NCBI RefSeq assembly: GCF_022524345.1
Contig: NZ_JAKWJU010000002.1
Location: 3,472,001-3,536,000 of the forward strand
Source: Streptomyces marispadix
GTDB lineage: Bacteria; Actinomycetota; Actinomycetes; Streptomycetales; Streptomycetaceae
Length of the DNA: 64,000 nt
Direction of reading: 5' to 3'
The notes beneath the pieces are model-generated. The model was given only the letters and a program-made list of their open reading frames with translations. It searched no databases and had not been told where the DNA came from. Of the stretch, positions 1-8,787 are shown piece after piece. Numbering within the stretch: position 1 is the stretch's first letter; the number at the start of each line of letters is the position of its first letter. Position numbers and translations under genes: made by a program.

Positions 1-1353
1 GAGGATGTCGTCCTCGATGCGCACGCCGATGCCCCGGTACTCCTCCGGCACGGTCAAGTCGTCGGCCTGGAAGTACAGTCCGGGCTCGACGGTCAGGCAC
101 ATGCCCGGCTCCAGCGTGCCCTCGGCGTAGCTCTCGCGGCGCGCGGTGGCGCAGTCGTGCACGTCCATGCCGAGCATGTGGCCCGTGCCGTGCAGCGTCC
201 AGCGGCGCTGTAGCCCCAGCTCCAGCACGCGCTCGACCGGACCCTCCAGGAGCCCCCACTCGACGAGCCTCGTGGCGAGCACGCGCTGCGCGGCGAGATG
301 GAAGTCGAGGTACTTGGCGCCGGGTTTGACGGCGGCGATGCCGGCCTCCTGCGCCTCGAAGACGGCGTCGTAGATCTTCCGCTGGAGCGTGGTGAAGGTG
401 CCGCTGATCGGCAGGGTGCGGGTGACGTCCGCGGTGTAGAGGGTGTGGGTCTCGACTCCCGCGTCGAGCAGCAGCAGTTCGCCGGAGCGTACGGCGCCGT
501 CGTTGCGTACCCAGTGCAGCGTGGTGGCGTGCGGCCCGGCGGCGCAGATCGAGCCGTAGCCGATGTCGTTGCCCTCGACGCGTGCACGCAGGAAGAACGT
601 GCCCTCGATGTAGCGCTCGGACGTGGCCTCCGCCTTGTCCAGTGCCTTCACCACGTCCTCGAAGCCGCGCACCGTCGAAGCGCACGCCTTCTCCATCTCG
701 CCGATCTCGAACTCGTCCTTGACCAGGCGCATTTCGGAGAGGAAGACCTGGAACTCGCTGTCGCGCTCGGCCGTGACCTTGTCGTTGAGGGCACGCTCCA
801 CCGCCGCGTCATAGCCCCTTACGACCCTCACCGGCCCGGTGGCGGCGCTCAGTTCGCCCGTGACGTCGCGGACGTCGGCGCAGGGGATGCCGTAGAGCTG
901 CTGTGCCTCGCTGAGGCTGTGGCGCCGCCCGACCCACAGCTCGCCCTGCCCGTCGAGCCAGAACTCGCCGTTCTCACGGTTCGAACGCGGCAGCAGATAG
1001 AGCGTGGACTGGTGGCCGCCGCCCGCGGGGTCGGGCTCCATCACGAGTACGCCGTCCTCGGTCTGGTCGCCGGTGAGATACGCGTACTCGACGGACGCAC
1101 GGAAGCTGTACTCGGTGTCGTTGGAACGGGTCTTGAGGTTCCCCGCGGGGATCACCAGCCGCTCGCCGGGGAAGCGGGCGGAGAGGCGGGCACGCCGGTC
1201 CGCGGTGTGCGCGGCCTGCGGTACGGGCTTGAGTCCGCGCAGCTCGGTGTCGGCCCAGCCGGTCTTCATGTTCTCGGCCAGCTCGTCGGAGACGGCCGGG
1301 TAGAGGCCGTTCTTCCGCTGCTTGATCGGCTGCTCGTCAGCGGATTCCGCCAC
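1..1353 (-). CDS. pepP: Xaa-Pro aminopeptidase (aminopeptidase P, M24B), 3' end outside window
   Basis: Cytosolic metallopeptidase expected to release N-terminal residues that precede proline. The 451 visible codons have the N-terminal aminopeptidase P domain and then the pita-bread M24 domain. Metal-ligand motifs are visible in order: LLLDAG, TADVTRT, the His in HGTGHMLGMDVHD, the Glu in TVEPGLYF and the start of GVRIEDD at the edge. The GTG start is chosen because a GGAGG box lies about 6 nt upstream. The C-terminal tail runs off the left edge of the window. Family assignment is firm; substrate range is inferred from the family. Confidence 0.95.
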   Translation of the reverse strand, partial: MAESADEQPIKQRKNGLYPAVSDELAENMKTGWADTELRGLKPVPQAAHTADRRARLSARFPGERLVIPAGNLKTRSNDTEYSFRASVEYAYLTGDQTEDGVLVMEPDPAGGGHQSTLYLLPRSNRENGEFWLDGQGELWVGRRHSLSEAQQLYGIPCADVRDVTGELSAATGPVRVVRGYDAAVERALNDKVTAERDSEFQVFLSEMRLVKDEFEIGEMEKACASTVRGFEDVVKALDKAEATSERYIEGTFFLRARVEGNDIGYGSICAAGPHATTLHWVRNDGAVRSGELLLLDAGVETHTLYTADVTRTLPISGTFTTLQRKIYDAVFEAQEAGIAAVKPGAKYLDFHLAAQRVLATRLVEWGLLEGPVERVLELGLQRRWTLHGTGHMLGMDVHDCATARRESYAEGTLEPGMCLTVEPGLYFQADDLTVPEEYRGIGVRIEDDIL

Positions 1354-1569
1354 GTCTGCCTCCTGCTTCCGGTGATCCGGCCGTCCGGTGGTCCCGTGGG
1401 TGCCGGTGTTCGAACGCTTTCCATCGTATGGGGGCCCTGGGGTGCGCGGAAGCTGGTCATCGGGGGCCTGGCCCGGCAGGGCGGCGGCTGCGGCGTGGGC
1501 GGGTGCCGTTCAGCGGCCGATCGGTGGACGGCAGGCGGCCGACCGCCGGGTGATACGCGTAGACGAAGG

Positions 1570-3201
1570 TCAGAAGCGGGCGGCGAGCAGGACGACGTCC
1601 TCGGTGACGGCCCCGGCGGCCCCGGCGGCCGAAGTGTTCCCAGGGTGTCCCGGGTTCCCCGTGCGCCCCTGGTGCCCGGCATGGCCGTACGCCCCCGGCG
1701 CACCGGCGGCCGCGGGCGCCGCGCCCTCCCCGGCCGAGCTGCCCGAGGTACCCGAGGTGCCCGAGGAACCGGCAGGCAACGCCGTACGCAGCACATGGTC
1801 GACGAGCGCCTCGGGGTCGGCCCGCACGGCGGCGGGCGCGCAAGCCGCCGCGGAGTGCAGACGTGCGAACGCCCGGTCCATCTCCTCGCCGGTGCGGTGC
1901 AGCAGCCCGTCGCTGTAGAGCAGCAGCGTCTCCCCTTCGTACAGCGAGAGTTCGACGCTCGGGGCCTCCCAGCAGGCCAGCATGCCCAGCGGCGCGGAGA
2001 GCGTCGTCTCCACGTACTCGGTGCGGTGCTCCCCGACGATCAGCGGCGGGCAGTGCCCGGCACCGGCGAGCAGGATGCGGCGCACGGAAGGCTCGGCGTA
2101 GGCGAACAGCGCGGTGGCCGAACGCGCGGGCTCGGTCAGGCGCAGCAGCAGTTCCAGATCGGAGAGGACGGCCACGGGGTCCTCGCCCTCCATCACCGCG
2201 TATGCGCGCAGTGAGGCACGCAGCCGCCCCATCGCGGCGACCGTGCCGGAGCCGCTGCCGGTGACGCCACCGACGGAGAGCCCGAGCGCGCCTTCCGGCA
2301 GGGGCAGCGCGTCGTACCAGTCGCCGCCGCCGCCGGGTCCGGTCAGATGCCGTACGGCCATGGCGACGCCCGGCACCCGCGGCAGCCTGGAGGGCAGCAG
2401 GCCCTCGCGCAGGGCGCTCAGTTCGGCGCGCGTACGGGCGAGTTCGAGATGGCGGGAGATCTGCTCGCTGGCGCAGCGCAGATAGAGGCCGAGCAGATGG
2501 CGCTGGCGCGCGGTGGGTTCGGCGGGTTCGTCGTAGAGCCAGACGGCGGCGCCGATGCGGGGCGACTCGGCGGTGGCGATGCGGGTGGCGTAGCTGGCGG
2601 CGTAGCCGAGGCGGGCGGCGACTTCGCGGTGACGGGGGTCGAGGGTGTCGTCGGTGGCGATGTCGGGGTGGGTGATCTCGGGGTAGCCCCTGTGCTCGCC
2701 TCTGCCGGGGGTGAGGTCGCCGTCGTCGCCGAAGGCGTCGGTGAGGGTGCCGGTGCCGGAGACCGTGGCGCAGTCGCGCGGCCGGGTGCCGTCGGTGGGC
2801 TCTGGAAGGGAGGGGAGGCCGTCGAGGATGCGTGCGTAGGAGGAGGAACTGCGCGGCACGGTCTCCAGTTCGCCGATGTCGGCGCGGCCGAGCCCGAGTC
2901 CGATGGTGCGCTCCGGGCTTTCGCTGTCGACGGGTTCGAGTGCCACGAGGCCGCGCTGGGCTCCGACGAGGGTGGCGCCGGCGCGCAGTGTCTCGCGCAG
3001 TGCGTCGTCGAGGGTGGCGGTGCCGGACAGTCGTTCGGCGAGTTCCTGAAGTGTCGTCAGATCGGTCACCCAGCTTGCCAACCGGTCGTGTACGGCGGCG
3101 AGCTGTTCCGTGGACGCGTCGGAGGCTGGAGGCGCAGTCTGCGGCGGTGGGGAGATCACGGGTTTGAATCCGGCCACTTTCGACCGTTGCGGGGCGCTCA
3201 T
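1570..3201 (-). CDS. GAF and SpoIIE-type PP2C serine phosphatase with collagen-like insert
   Basis: Likely a Ser/Thr phosphatase of the RsbU/SpoIIE kind that resets anti-sigma antagonists. Residues about 45-220 form a GAF-like sensor (LGTVSGTATLDDALRETL-type helix, then a ligand-pocket region). From about 265 the PP2C fold is visible: GPGGGGDWYDALPL carries the metal-binding Asp, LLLYSDGLLHRTGE is the second metal motif, and EDVVLLAARF is the last strand. Between the last two lies a Gly/Ala/Ser-rich insert of about 55 residues with seven consecutive Gly-X-Y triplets. The start MSAPQRS is preferred; an in-frame ATG 75 nt upstream is also open. Not clearly in an operon with the aminopeptidase gene. 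Confidence 0.85.
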   Translation of the reverse strand: MSAPQRSKVAGFKPVISPPPQTAPPASDASTEQLAAVHDRLASWVTDLTTLQELAERLSGTATLDDALRETLRAGATLVGAQRGLVALEPVDSESPERTIGLGLGRADIGELETVPRSSSSYARILDGLPSLPEPTDGTRPRDCATVSGTGTLTDAFGDDGDLTPGRGEHRGYPEITHPDIATDDTLDPRHREVAARLGYAASYATRIATAESPRIGAAVWLYDEPAEPTARQRHLLGLYLRCASEQISRHLELARTRAELSALREGLLPSRLPRVPGVAMAVRHLTGPGGGGDWYDALPLPEGALGLSVGGVTGSGSGTVAAMGRLRASLRAYAVMEGEDPVAVLSDLELLLRLTEPARSATALFAYAEPSVRRILLAGAGHCPPLIVGEHRTEYVETTLSAPLGMLACWEAPSVELSLYEGETLLLYSDGLLHRTGEEMDRAFARLHSAAACAPAAVRADPEALVDHVLRTALPAGSSGTSGTSGSSAGEGAAPAAAGAPGAYGHAGHQGRTGNPGHPGNTSAAGAAGAVTEDVVLLAARF

Positions 3202-3816
3202 GGGAGCGTTCTCCCGCTCTGAACCCTCTCTCTGCATTGCATCGCAAACCCCCATGTCACGCTGCTCCGCTGGCAATGCACAAGATGTACACGTAGCGAT
3301 GACGGGATGTCCAGCATCGGCCTTGCACTACGAATGGTGTCCGTGCGCCGTTGTCGACATCAGGGGGGCGGGCGGGGGTTGCGTGAGGTTGGCGTAAAAT
3401 CGCCCGCGAGAGACGGCATTTGCTGTCGACTGGACGAGCCCCGCGCATCCGGCCGCTTCCACAATCCCACGGAAGTGCAGGCCGGAGCATCGGCATAGCC
3501 ATCGCGGGTACGGAACCCGGTGAGGGAGCAGCGCGTCATATAAGGCAAGTGGCCTTCCCTTTCCGGTTCGGCGGACACGCACAGCCAGCACGGCCAGCAC
3601 AGGCGCAATACCAAGCGTTAACGAGGGCACCAGCACAGGTGGCGGCATGGCACGCGAGTCTTCAGGCGTGCGTCGCCCACCGCCGTGTTCCACGCGCGGC
3701 TTACGGAATGACCGCGGTTTTTTTACGCGCAGTAAGTAGTGAGTGACGTGTTGTGATGGGCTGAACGATCTCTGTCGGGACGATCTGTTGGCGTTCACGG
3801 AAAGGAACGAGCGCAC
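3202..3816. other. intergenic region between divergent genes
   Basis: This stretch of about 615 bp separates the phosphatase gene (leftward) from the prim-pol-like gene (rightward). It must hold both promoters. I see locally AT-richer patches (around GGCGTAAAATCG and TTTTTTACGCGC) but no confident -10/-35 pair, hairpin or RNA gene. Open frames here lack a codon-position GC pattern and recognisable products. Confidence 0.4.
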
Positions 3817-4605
3817 ATGCGCGAGATCCTCGGAAGGCGACGCATGAACCGGTCATCGCTGCGTAACGCGGCGCTGCACTGTGCCACCCGCTGGGAGTGG
3901 CCCGTACTTCCCGGAGCGACTCTCACCCCTCCCTCGTCAGCGACCTCGGCGGTCTCCTCTCCCTCGTCCCGTGCCCAGTCCAAACGGCCGCTGTCCGCGG
4001 TGTGCTCCTGTCCCGACGCCGACTGTGTCGTACCCGGTGCGCACCCCTTCGACCCCGTCCTTCTCGCGGCCACCACCGACGAGCGCATGATTCGCTGGTG
4101 GTGGTCCAACAGGCCCGCCGCGCCGGTGATTCTCGCCACGGGCGGCAGGGCGCCTTCGGCGCTCAGCCTGCCGGCGATCGCGGGCGCCCGTGCGCTCGCC
4201 GAGTTCGACCGTCGCGGTGAGCGGCTCGGCCCGGTCGTCGCCACGCCCACTCGCTTCATGCTGCTCGTCGCGCCCTATGGGCTGGCCGAGCTGGGCGAGC
4301 GGCTCTACGCCCATGACAGGGTGCCCAGTTCGCTCCGTTTCCACGGCGAGGGCGGCTATATCGCGCTGCCGCCGTCGCATACGGGCGCCGGGCGTGTGCG
4401 TTGGGAGCGCGAGCCGGTCGCGGCCGACGGGCGGGACGAGGCGGAGCGCAAGCCGCGCCGTGGCGCCTTCGGCGGATCGCGACGGGGGCGCCGGGGCGGG
4501 CTCACCGACGGCGTTCCGTTCCTGCCGCGTATGGAGCGCGTGCTCGACGTGCTCGTCGAGGCGAGCGCCACGGCGCCCGACTCCGGGACGAGCCTTACGT
4601 ATTGA
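3817..4605 (+). CDS. prim-pol-like (bifunctional primase/polymerase N-terminal type) protein
   Basis: 262-residue protein resembling the short, stand-alone prim-pol-like proteins conserved in Streptomyces chromosomes and usually annotated as bifunctional DNA primase/polymerase. Visible features are ALHCATRWEWPVLPG near residue 20, CSCPDADCVVPGAHPF near 65 (Cys cluster typical of the fold), MIRWWWSNRPAAPVILATG near 93 and GGYIALPPSHTGAGRVRW near 180. These are the conserved segments of the AEP-like N-terminal domain, but catalytic acidic residues are not obvious, so it may be a regulatory or degenerate member. An AAAGGAA box precedes the ATG by about 9 nt. The C-terminal third is basic and low in complexity. 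Confidence 0.7.
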   Translation: MREILGRRRMNRSSLRNAALHCATRWEWPVLPGATLTPPSSATSAVSSPSSRAQSKRPLSAVCSCPDADCVVPGAHPFDPVLLAATTDERMIRWWWSNRPAAPVILATGGRAPSALSLPAIAGARALAEFDRRGERLGPVVATPTRFMLLVAPYGLAELGERLYAHDRVPSSLRFHGEGGYIALPPSHTGAGRVRWEREPVAADGRDEAERKPRRGAFGGSRRGRRGGLTDGVPFLPRMERVLDVLVEASATAPDSGTSLTY

Positions 4606-5166
4606 GGGGCCTTCGCGTATCCGCATACGTATTGCGGTGCCTTACGTGGTGACGGGCCTCGCGTAGCGAGGATTCGCACGTATCGATGCGGGGCGGCGGT
4701 CTGCGGGATGCGGGCCGCCGCCTGTGTTATGCGACTTACCGCGTACCGGCGTACCCGCGTAACTGTGCACGGGCTGTGGGCGGTTGGCGCGGGGGGTGTG
4801 GATGTGCGTGCCCGACTGGCCGTTGCCGGCGGGGTGTTGGCCGATTCCGTTTCCTCTGCGCGAGGGCGGTCACCCGCTGTGCGCCCGCACCGGCGCCGTG
4901 TGCGGTGCGTAGCGGTGCCGCGGAATCCCGTGTTCGAGTCTGTGCCATGTCCGTGCCGTGAGCGGCACCGGGGCGGTGTCGGACGTACCGGGGGTGCCGC
5001 CGAGGGGCGCCGTAGGACCACGGGCGGGTGCGCGGGCCGGGCCTGCGCCAGGGTGTCGGCCCGCTGCCGCGTCACGTCCGCAGCAGTTCACCTGCTCCTC
5101 AACTTCAATTGCGTACAAGGGAGTTGGAGTAGGGCACGGGTTCCGTACCGGCCCGGCGCATGAAAG

Positions 5167-5259
5167 AACCCGGTCGCTGGCGACGGGGGATGCACCAGCG
5201 ACCGGGCTCCTAGAAAGGTAACAAGAGATCTGCCGTTAGCAAATTCGATCGCGCAGATC
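5167..5259. ncRNA. candidate small RNA or terminator: two strong hairpins
   Basis: Hairpin 1 pairs CCCGGTCGCTGG with CCAGCGACCGGG, a perfect 12-bp stem with a 14-nt loop. Hairpin 2 pairs GATCTGC with GCAGATC around a 19-nt loop. Read leftward, hairpin 1 is followed by TTCTTTC, which suits a terminator of a leftward transcript. Read rightward, it sits downstream of the prim-pol-like gene. A 17-codon ATG frame (5160-5213) spans hairpin 1 but is probably incidental. The function is unknown; a short RNA ending here, or simply a bidirectional terminator, would both fit. Confidence 0.4.
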
Positions 5260-5303
5260 CGGACGTTGATTTACCTGCCGGTATGCGCATACAGCGACGA
5301 CGT

Positions 5304-5317
5304 GTGACTGGAGTCAC
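5304..5317. promoter_or_regulatory. palindrome GTGACTGGAGTCAC, candidate CRP-type site
   Basis: Perfect 14-bp palindrome with a 2-bp centre. It fits the GTG-N6-GNCAC pattern reported for the Streptomyces Crp protein. It lies between convergent genes, 45 bp beyond the stop of the SEC-C gene, so the only nearby target would be the structured element at 5167-5259 read leftward. Assignment to Crp is by pattern only. Confidence 0.35.
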
Positions 5318-5361
5318 GTCACACTTTCTCCGTCTGATCGTCGCGGAACGGTCTATTCCAT

Positions 5362-6333
5362 TCAGCTCAGAGTGACTTGGCGGTTCATGAGGCCGCTGCG
5401 TGCCCGGCGCTCGTCAGCGGTGAGCGGCGCGTCCGCGGCGAGCGCCTCGGCCAGCCGCTCGCCCAGCTCGGCCGCCGGCTTCTCGCAGTCCTCCGAGGTC
5501 ATCCCGGTCGGCAGATCCCATACGGGAACCACCAGCCCGTGAGCACGGAACGAGCCGACGAGACGGGTGTCCTCGCCGAGCGACGAGCCGCCCCCGGCGT
5601 GCAGCCGCGCGAGCGCGTCGAGCAGCTTCTCCTCCGGGTGCGTCATGACCCAGCGCAGGTGGTTCTTCTCGGGCGTACTGCACCAGTACGCGCCTTCCCC
5701 GACCGACAGGCGGGCCGTGGGAATCGCGGCCGAATTGGCACGCTCCAGCGAAGCGGCCACCTCGCCGGTCGCACTGTCGCTCCCGTCCCCCAGCCAGAAC
5801 TCGAATCCGCTGTGCACCTCCGGCGCGAACGGCGCGTCCGTATCCAGCAGATCCTGAAGCCGCGGGCCGTCGGGCGCGGGCCGTCCCGCGTCCACGGGCC
5901 GGCCGGGTTCGGTGGCGAGGGCGCGCTCCAGGGTGTCCGCGAGGTCGCGGCTGATGTCACCCGAAGCGGTGTCGTTCTGAAGTCCCAGCAGCACCTCGCC
6001 GTTGTCACGGCGGAGCGCGGGCCACGCCATCGGAAGCACCGTGGCGAGGACCACGGACGGCACGCCTTCCGGCAGGCCGCTCTTGAGCGTCAACTGCGCC
6101 GTCGCGGCGGGCACGAGTTCACGCATCGCGATCCAGTCGGGCTCTCCCGGCAGCCCCTCGAAGGGGCGCTGGACGAGTTCCGTAGCGGCGTGCGACGCCG
6201 CACGTCCGTGGCACGCCTTGTAGCGGCGACCTGAACCGCAGGGGCAGGGCTCGCGTGCGCCGACCACGGGGATCTCCCCGTCGACGAGTCGCGGTGCTGT
6301 GGCCTTGGGCTGGGGGCGGCGCTTCTTGGCCAT
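5362..6333 (-). CDS. SEC-C motif protein (DUF5926-like)
   Basis: 323-residue cytosolic protein. The N-terminus is basic (MAKKRRPQPKAT), followed at about residue 32 by REPCPCGSGRRYKACHG, the zinc-binding SEC-C motif known from the SecA C-terminus and YecA-like proteins. The rest is a single globular domain found with SEC-C in actinobacteria; its role is unknown. WVMTHPEEKLLDALARLH near residue 225 is a well-ordered amphipathic stretch. Convergent with the prim-pol-like gene. The function is not known beyond likely zinc binding. Confidence 0.8.
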   Translation of the reverse strand: MAKKRRPQPKATAPRLVDGEIPVVGAREPCPCGSGRRYKACHGRAASHAATELVQRPFEGLPGEPDWIAMRELVPAATAQLTLKSGLPEGVPSVVLATVLPMAWPALRRDNGEVLLGLQNDTASGDISRDLADTLERALATEPGRPVDAGRPAPDGPRLQDLLDTDAPFAPEVHSGFEFWLGDGSDSATGEVAASLERANSAAIPTARLSVGEGAYWCSTPEKNHLRWVMTHPEEKLLDALARLHAGGGSSLGEDTRLVGSFRAHGLVVPVWDLPTGMTSEDCEKPAAELGERLAEALAADAPLTADERRARSGLMNRQVTLS

Positions 6334-6981
6334 GGGGTGCGGTTCTCCAGGTCTGCGGTCGGTGAGGGGCCCGCGTCGGGTCCGGTGGGACCGGTCGGCG
6401 GCCGGTCTTGCTCGTACTGCGTGTGCTTCTGCTCGTACTGCTTGTCGTGAATCTCTGCTTGTCGTGGGTCTCTGCTTGTCGTGGTCGGTGGCGTCGCCCG
6501 GCGGGTGGTCGAGTGTGCCGGGCCGCCGGTGCGTCGGTCGCCGTCGTGCACGGGTCCGGCGCCGTGCGGGGCCGTCGCGTCGCCTCCGCGCGTACGAACG
6601 GACCGCGTCGCGGGCCGGACGGCGGGCAGTCGCCTGCCGCGAGACGTACGCGCGCCAACTGCCGCCGCGAGCCTAGCCGCTGAGATACGGCGCGTGAGGG
6701 CGTTCCGCGTGTCGCGGCCTCAGTCGCCCGTACGCCTGCGGTCCCGTGGCGCGAGTACGAAAGCATGGCGAAGCCGCCGAGCCTGCGAGGCCGCCCGATC
6801 TGCGAGGCGGCCGATCTGTGAAGCCGCCCGAGCCGCGGCACGGCCGGGGGTGCGGCTGTGCGCCGGGGCGCGAACTGACCTGAACCCGCGCCCGGTTGGC
6901 GCTCGGCGCCCCGTGCCGCGCGTCCCGAGTCCGCGCGTTCCGAGCCCGCGCGTTCCGAGCCCGCGTCCCGCGCCTTCGCGC
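6334..6981. other. intergenic region with short tandem repeats
   Basis: About 650 bp between two leftward genes. Two repeat tracts are visible: three 15-bp units of the CCGAGYCCGCGCGTT type at 6925-6969, and a twice-repeated CTCTGCTTGTCGTG around 6450-6482. No coding sequence is supported. The promoter of the SEC-C gene must lie in the left part. Confidence 0.4.
6925..6969. repeat. tandem repeat, 3 x 15 bp
   Basis: Three near-identical 15-bp units (CCGAGTCCGCGCGTT, CCGAGCCCGCGCGTT, then CCGAGCCCGCGTCCC with two changes). It sits just after the stop codon of the anti-sigma ATPase gene. Probably a neutral simple repeat. Confidence 0.7.
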
Positions 6982-7554
6982 TCAGTGCACCTCGTCCGCC
7001 GCCGCCAAGTCGAAGGCCAGGCTGTCCGCCAGGTCGTCACCGACGCCGGAGTCGGCCGCCAGCACCACCCACACGGTGACGCCTCTGGTGGGCTCGCTCT
7101 CCGGCTGCCGTATTCCGCCGCCTGTGAACTCCGGCAGTTCCGCGCGTACTTGCTCGTGGACCTGTGGCCGTACTTCCTCCCGTACGCCCCAATCACGTGC
7201 GAGCGCGCCGATGATGGCGAGCCCGCGTCCGCCCCGGGCGCTGACCGACGGAGTCGCCGGAAGCGGCCGGGTGGGGCCGCCGCCGTCCGTCACCGAGATG
7301 GTCAACTCGCCGTGGCCGTCGTGATTCCAGCTCGCGCGTACGGACTCGTCCCGGTTCAGCGGCCTCGCGTGCCGGCAGGCGTTGCTGAGCAGTTCGGAGA
7401 GGACGAGGACCGCGTCGTCGACGACGGATTCCGCGGTACCGTTCGCCAGCAGGTCGGCGCGCATCCTGCGCCTTGCGACCCCTACTCCGGCGGGGCCGTG
7501 AGGCACGGCCATCGTCGACGAAGCAGGCACGTTCTGTGCCATAACCAACGCCAC
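6982..7554 (-). CDS. RsbW/SpoIIAB-like anti-sigma factor ATPase
   Basis: 190-residue HATPase of the GHKL fold, the family that binds and phosphorylates partner-switching regulators. The N-box LVLSELLSNACRHA, the G1 motif SVTDGGGPTRPL and the G2-like ARGGRGLAIIGALA are visible in order. The GTG start is chosen because AAAGGAGGT lies 8 nt upstream; the open frame extends further 5' but without support. It may work with the SpoIIE-type phosphatase encoded 4 kb away, though such pairs are numerous in Streptomyces and this is inference. Confidence 0.85.
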   Translation of the reverse strand: MALVMAQNVPASSTMAVPHGPAGVGVARRRMRADLLANGTAESVVDDAVLVLSELLSNACRHARPLNRDESVRASWNHDGHGELTISVTDGGGPTRPLPATPSVSARGGRGLAIIGALARDWGVREEVRPQVHEQVRAELPEFTGGGIRQPESEPTRGVTVWVVLAADSGVGDDLADSLAFDLAAADEVH

Positions 7555-7783
7555 CCCCGAGACCTCCTTTGCCCCACGCCAATTCGATGAATGCCCCGGG
7601 AACGTCTGGCGGAAACCGGCCACGCATGCCTGCTTGACGCATTCCGCGGCATCGAATACAGAGCGAATGCCCCGATGCATCCCAGGTAAGAGGCATGGAA
7701 ACGGGGGGAATTGGACCGTGTGCGGCACCTGTGTGCGGGTGCCGTGTGTGTCGCACGTAACACGAAGACGACAATTTCGTGTC

Positions 7784-8602
7784 TCAGCCGAGTTGCCGCA
7801 CCACTTCCTGTGGCCTGTTTGTGATCACTGCGTCCACGCCCATCCGTACGCACAGTTCGACGTCCTGCGGTTCGTTCACGGTCCATACGTGGACCTCGTT
7901 GCCGAACCGGTGCGCCCGCTCCACGTAACCGGGGTGGGCACGCAGGATGCGCAGGCTCGGCCCGGCGATGTGCACCCCCGGAGGCAGGCGCCCGTCGCGG
8001 TGGCGCGGCAGCAGCAACTGCATGAGGTAGACGGTCGGGATGTGGGGCGCGGCGGCCCTTATGCGGTGCAGCGAGCGTGCGGAGAAGCTCATGACCCTCA
8101 CCGAGGGGACCGCGGTCCGGTACTTCTCCAGCAACTCCAGCAGGCGCGCCTCGACTTGACCCGCCCACCGCGAGGGGTGCTTGGTCTCGACTGCGAGCTC
8201 TACGGGGCGTGGCGCGTCGGCCACCAGTTGCAGCAGCCGCTCCAGTGTGAGCACGGAGGTGCGGTCGCTGACCTCCTGGTCGGGCGACTCGTAAGGGTCC
8301 TCGTCCGGTCCCTCCTTCTTCCACGAGCCGAAGTCCAGCGCGGCCAGGTCCGCGAGTTCGAGAGCGGAGACCGCGCCCCGGCCGTTGGAGGTGCGGTTGA
8401 CCCTGCGGTCGTGCACACATACGAGATGGCCGTCCGCCGTGAGCCGTACATCGCACTCGAGGGCGTCGGCGCCGGCCTCGATGGCCTTACGGTATGCGGC
8501 CAGCGTGTGCTCGGGCGCGGCCTCGGAGGCACCGCGGTGCGCGATGACGGAGACCGGGCGGGAGGGGGAGAGGCGCGACCCGGGGCGGATGTCGTTGCTC
8601 AC
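7784..8602 (-). CDS. glpQ: glycerophosphodiester phosphodiesterase
   Basis: 272-residue GDPD-family TIM barrel that hydrolyses glycerophosphodiesters to glycerol-3-phosphate and an alcohol. The N-terminal VIAHRGASEAAPEHTLAAY carries the catalytic His, ALECDVRLTADGHLVCVHD carries the metal-binding Glu/Asp and the second catalytic His, and VHVWTVNEP is the conserved late motif. No signal peptide is visible, so a cytosolic location is likely. GTG start. The symbol is used in the family sense only. Confidence 0.92.
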   Translation of the reverse strand: MSNDIRPGSRLSPSRPVSVIAHRGASEAAPEHTLAAYRKAIEAGADALECDVRLTADGHLVCVHDRRVNRTSNGRGAVSALELADLAALDFGSWKKEGPDEDPYESPDQEVSDRTSVLTLERLLQLVADAPRPVELAVETKHPSRWAGQVEARLLELLEKYRTAVPSVRVMSFSARSLHRIRAAAPHIPTVYLMQLLLPRHRDGRLPPGVHIAGPSLRILRAHPGYVERAHRFGNEVHVWTVNEPQDVELCVRMGVDAVITNRPQEVVRQLG

Positions 8603-8787
8603 CGGGTTATCGTGCCACCGGGGCGGGGACGGCCGCCGGGCGCCCGTATGCCCGCGGTAAAGGACTTCTTCCCGGGCTCGGGCGGCGTCTTACGTCCGTC
8701 TGACGCACCATGGGAAAGGCTGTGCACGGATGCCGGGACGCGTGCGCGCCCGGCTTGCGACGGCGTGTAGCTGATGAGGAGATACCT

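Larger units (their letters stand above)
4606..5361. other. long intergenic region with structured element near its right end
   Basis: About 750 bp between convergent genes. The left part (4606-5100) contains short imperfect reiterations of a TACGT/CGTATT-type word and nothing coding that I trust. The right part holds the two hairpins and the palindrome listed separately. Confidence 0.4.
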
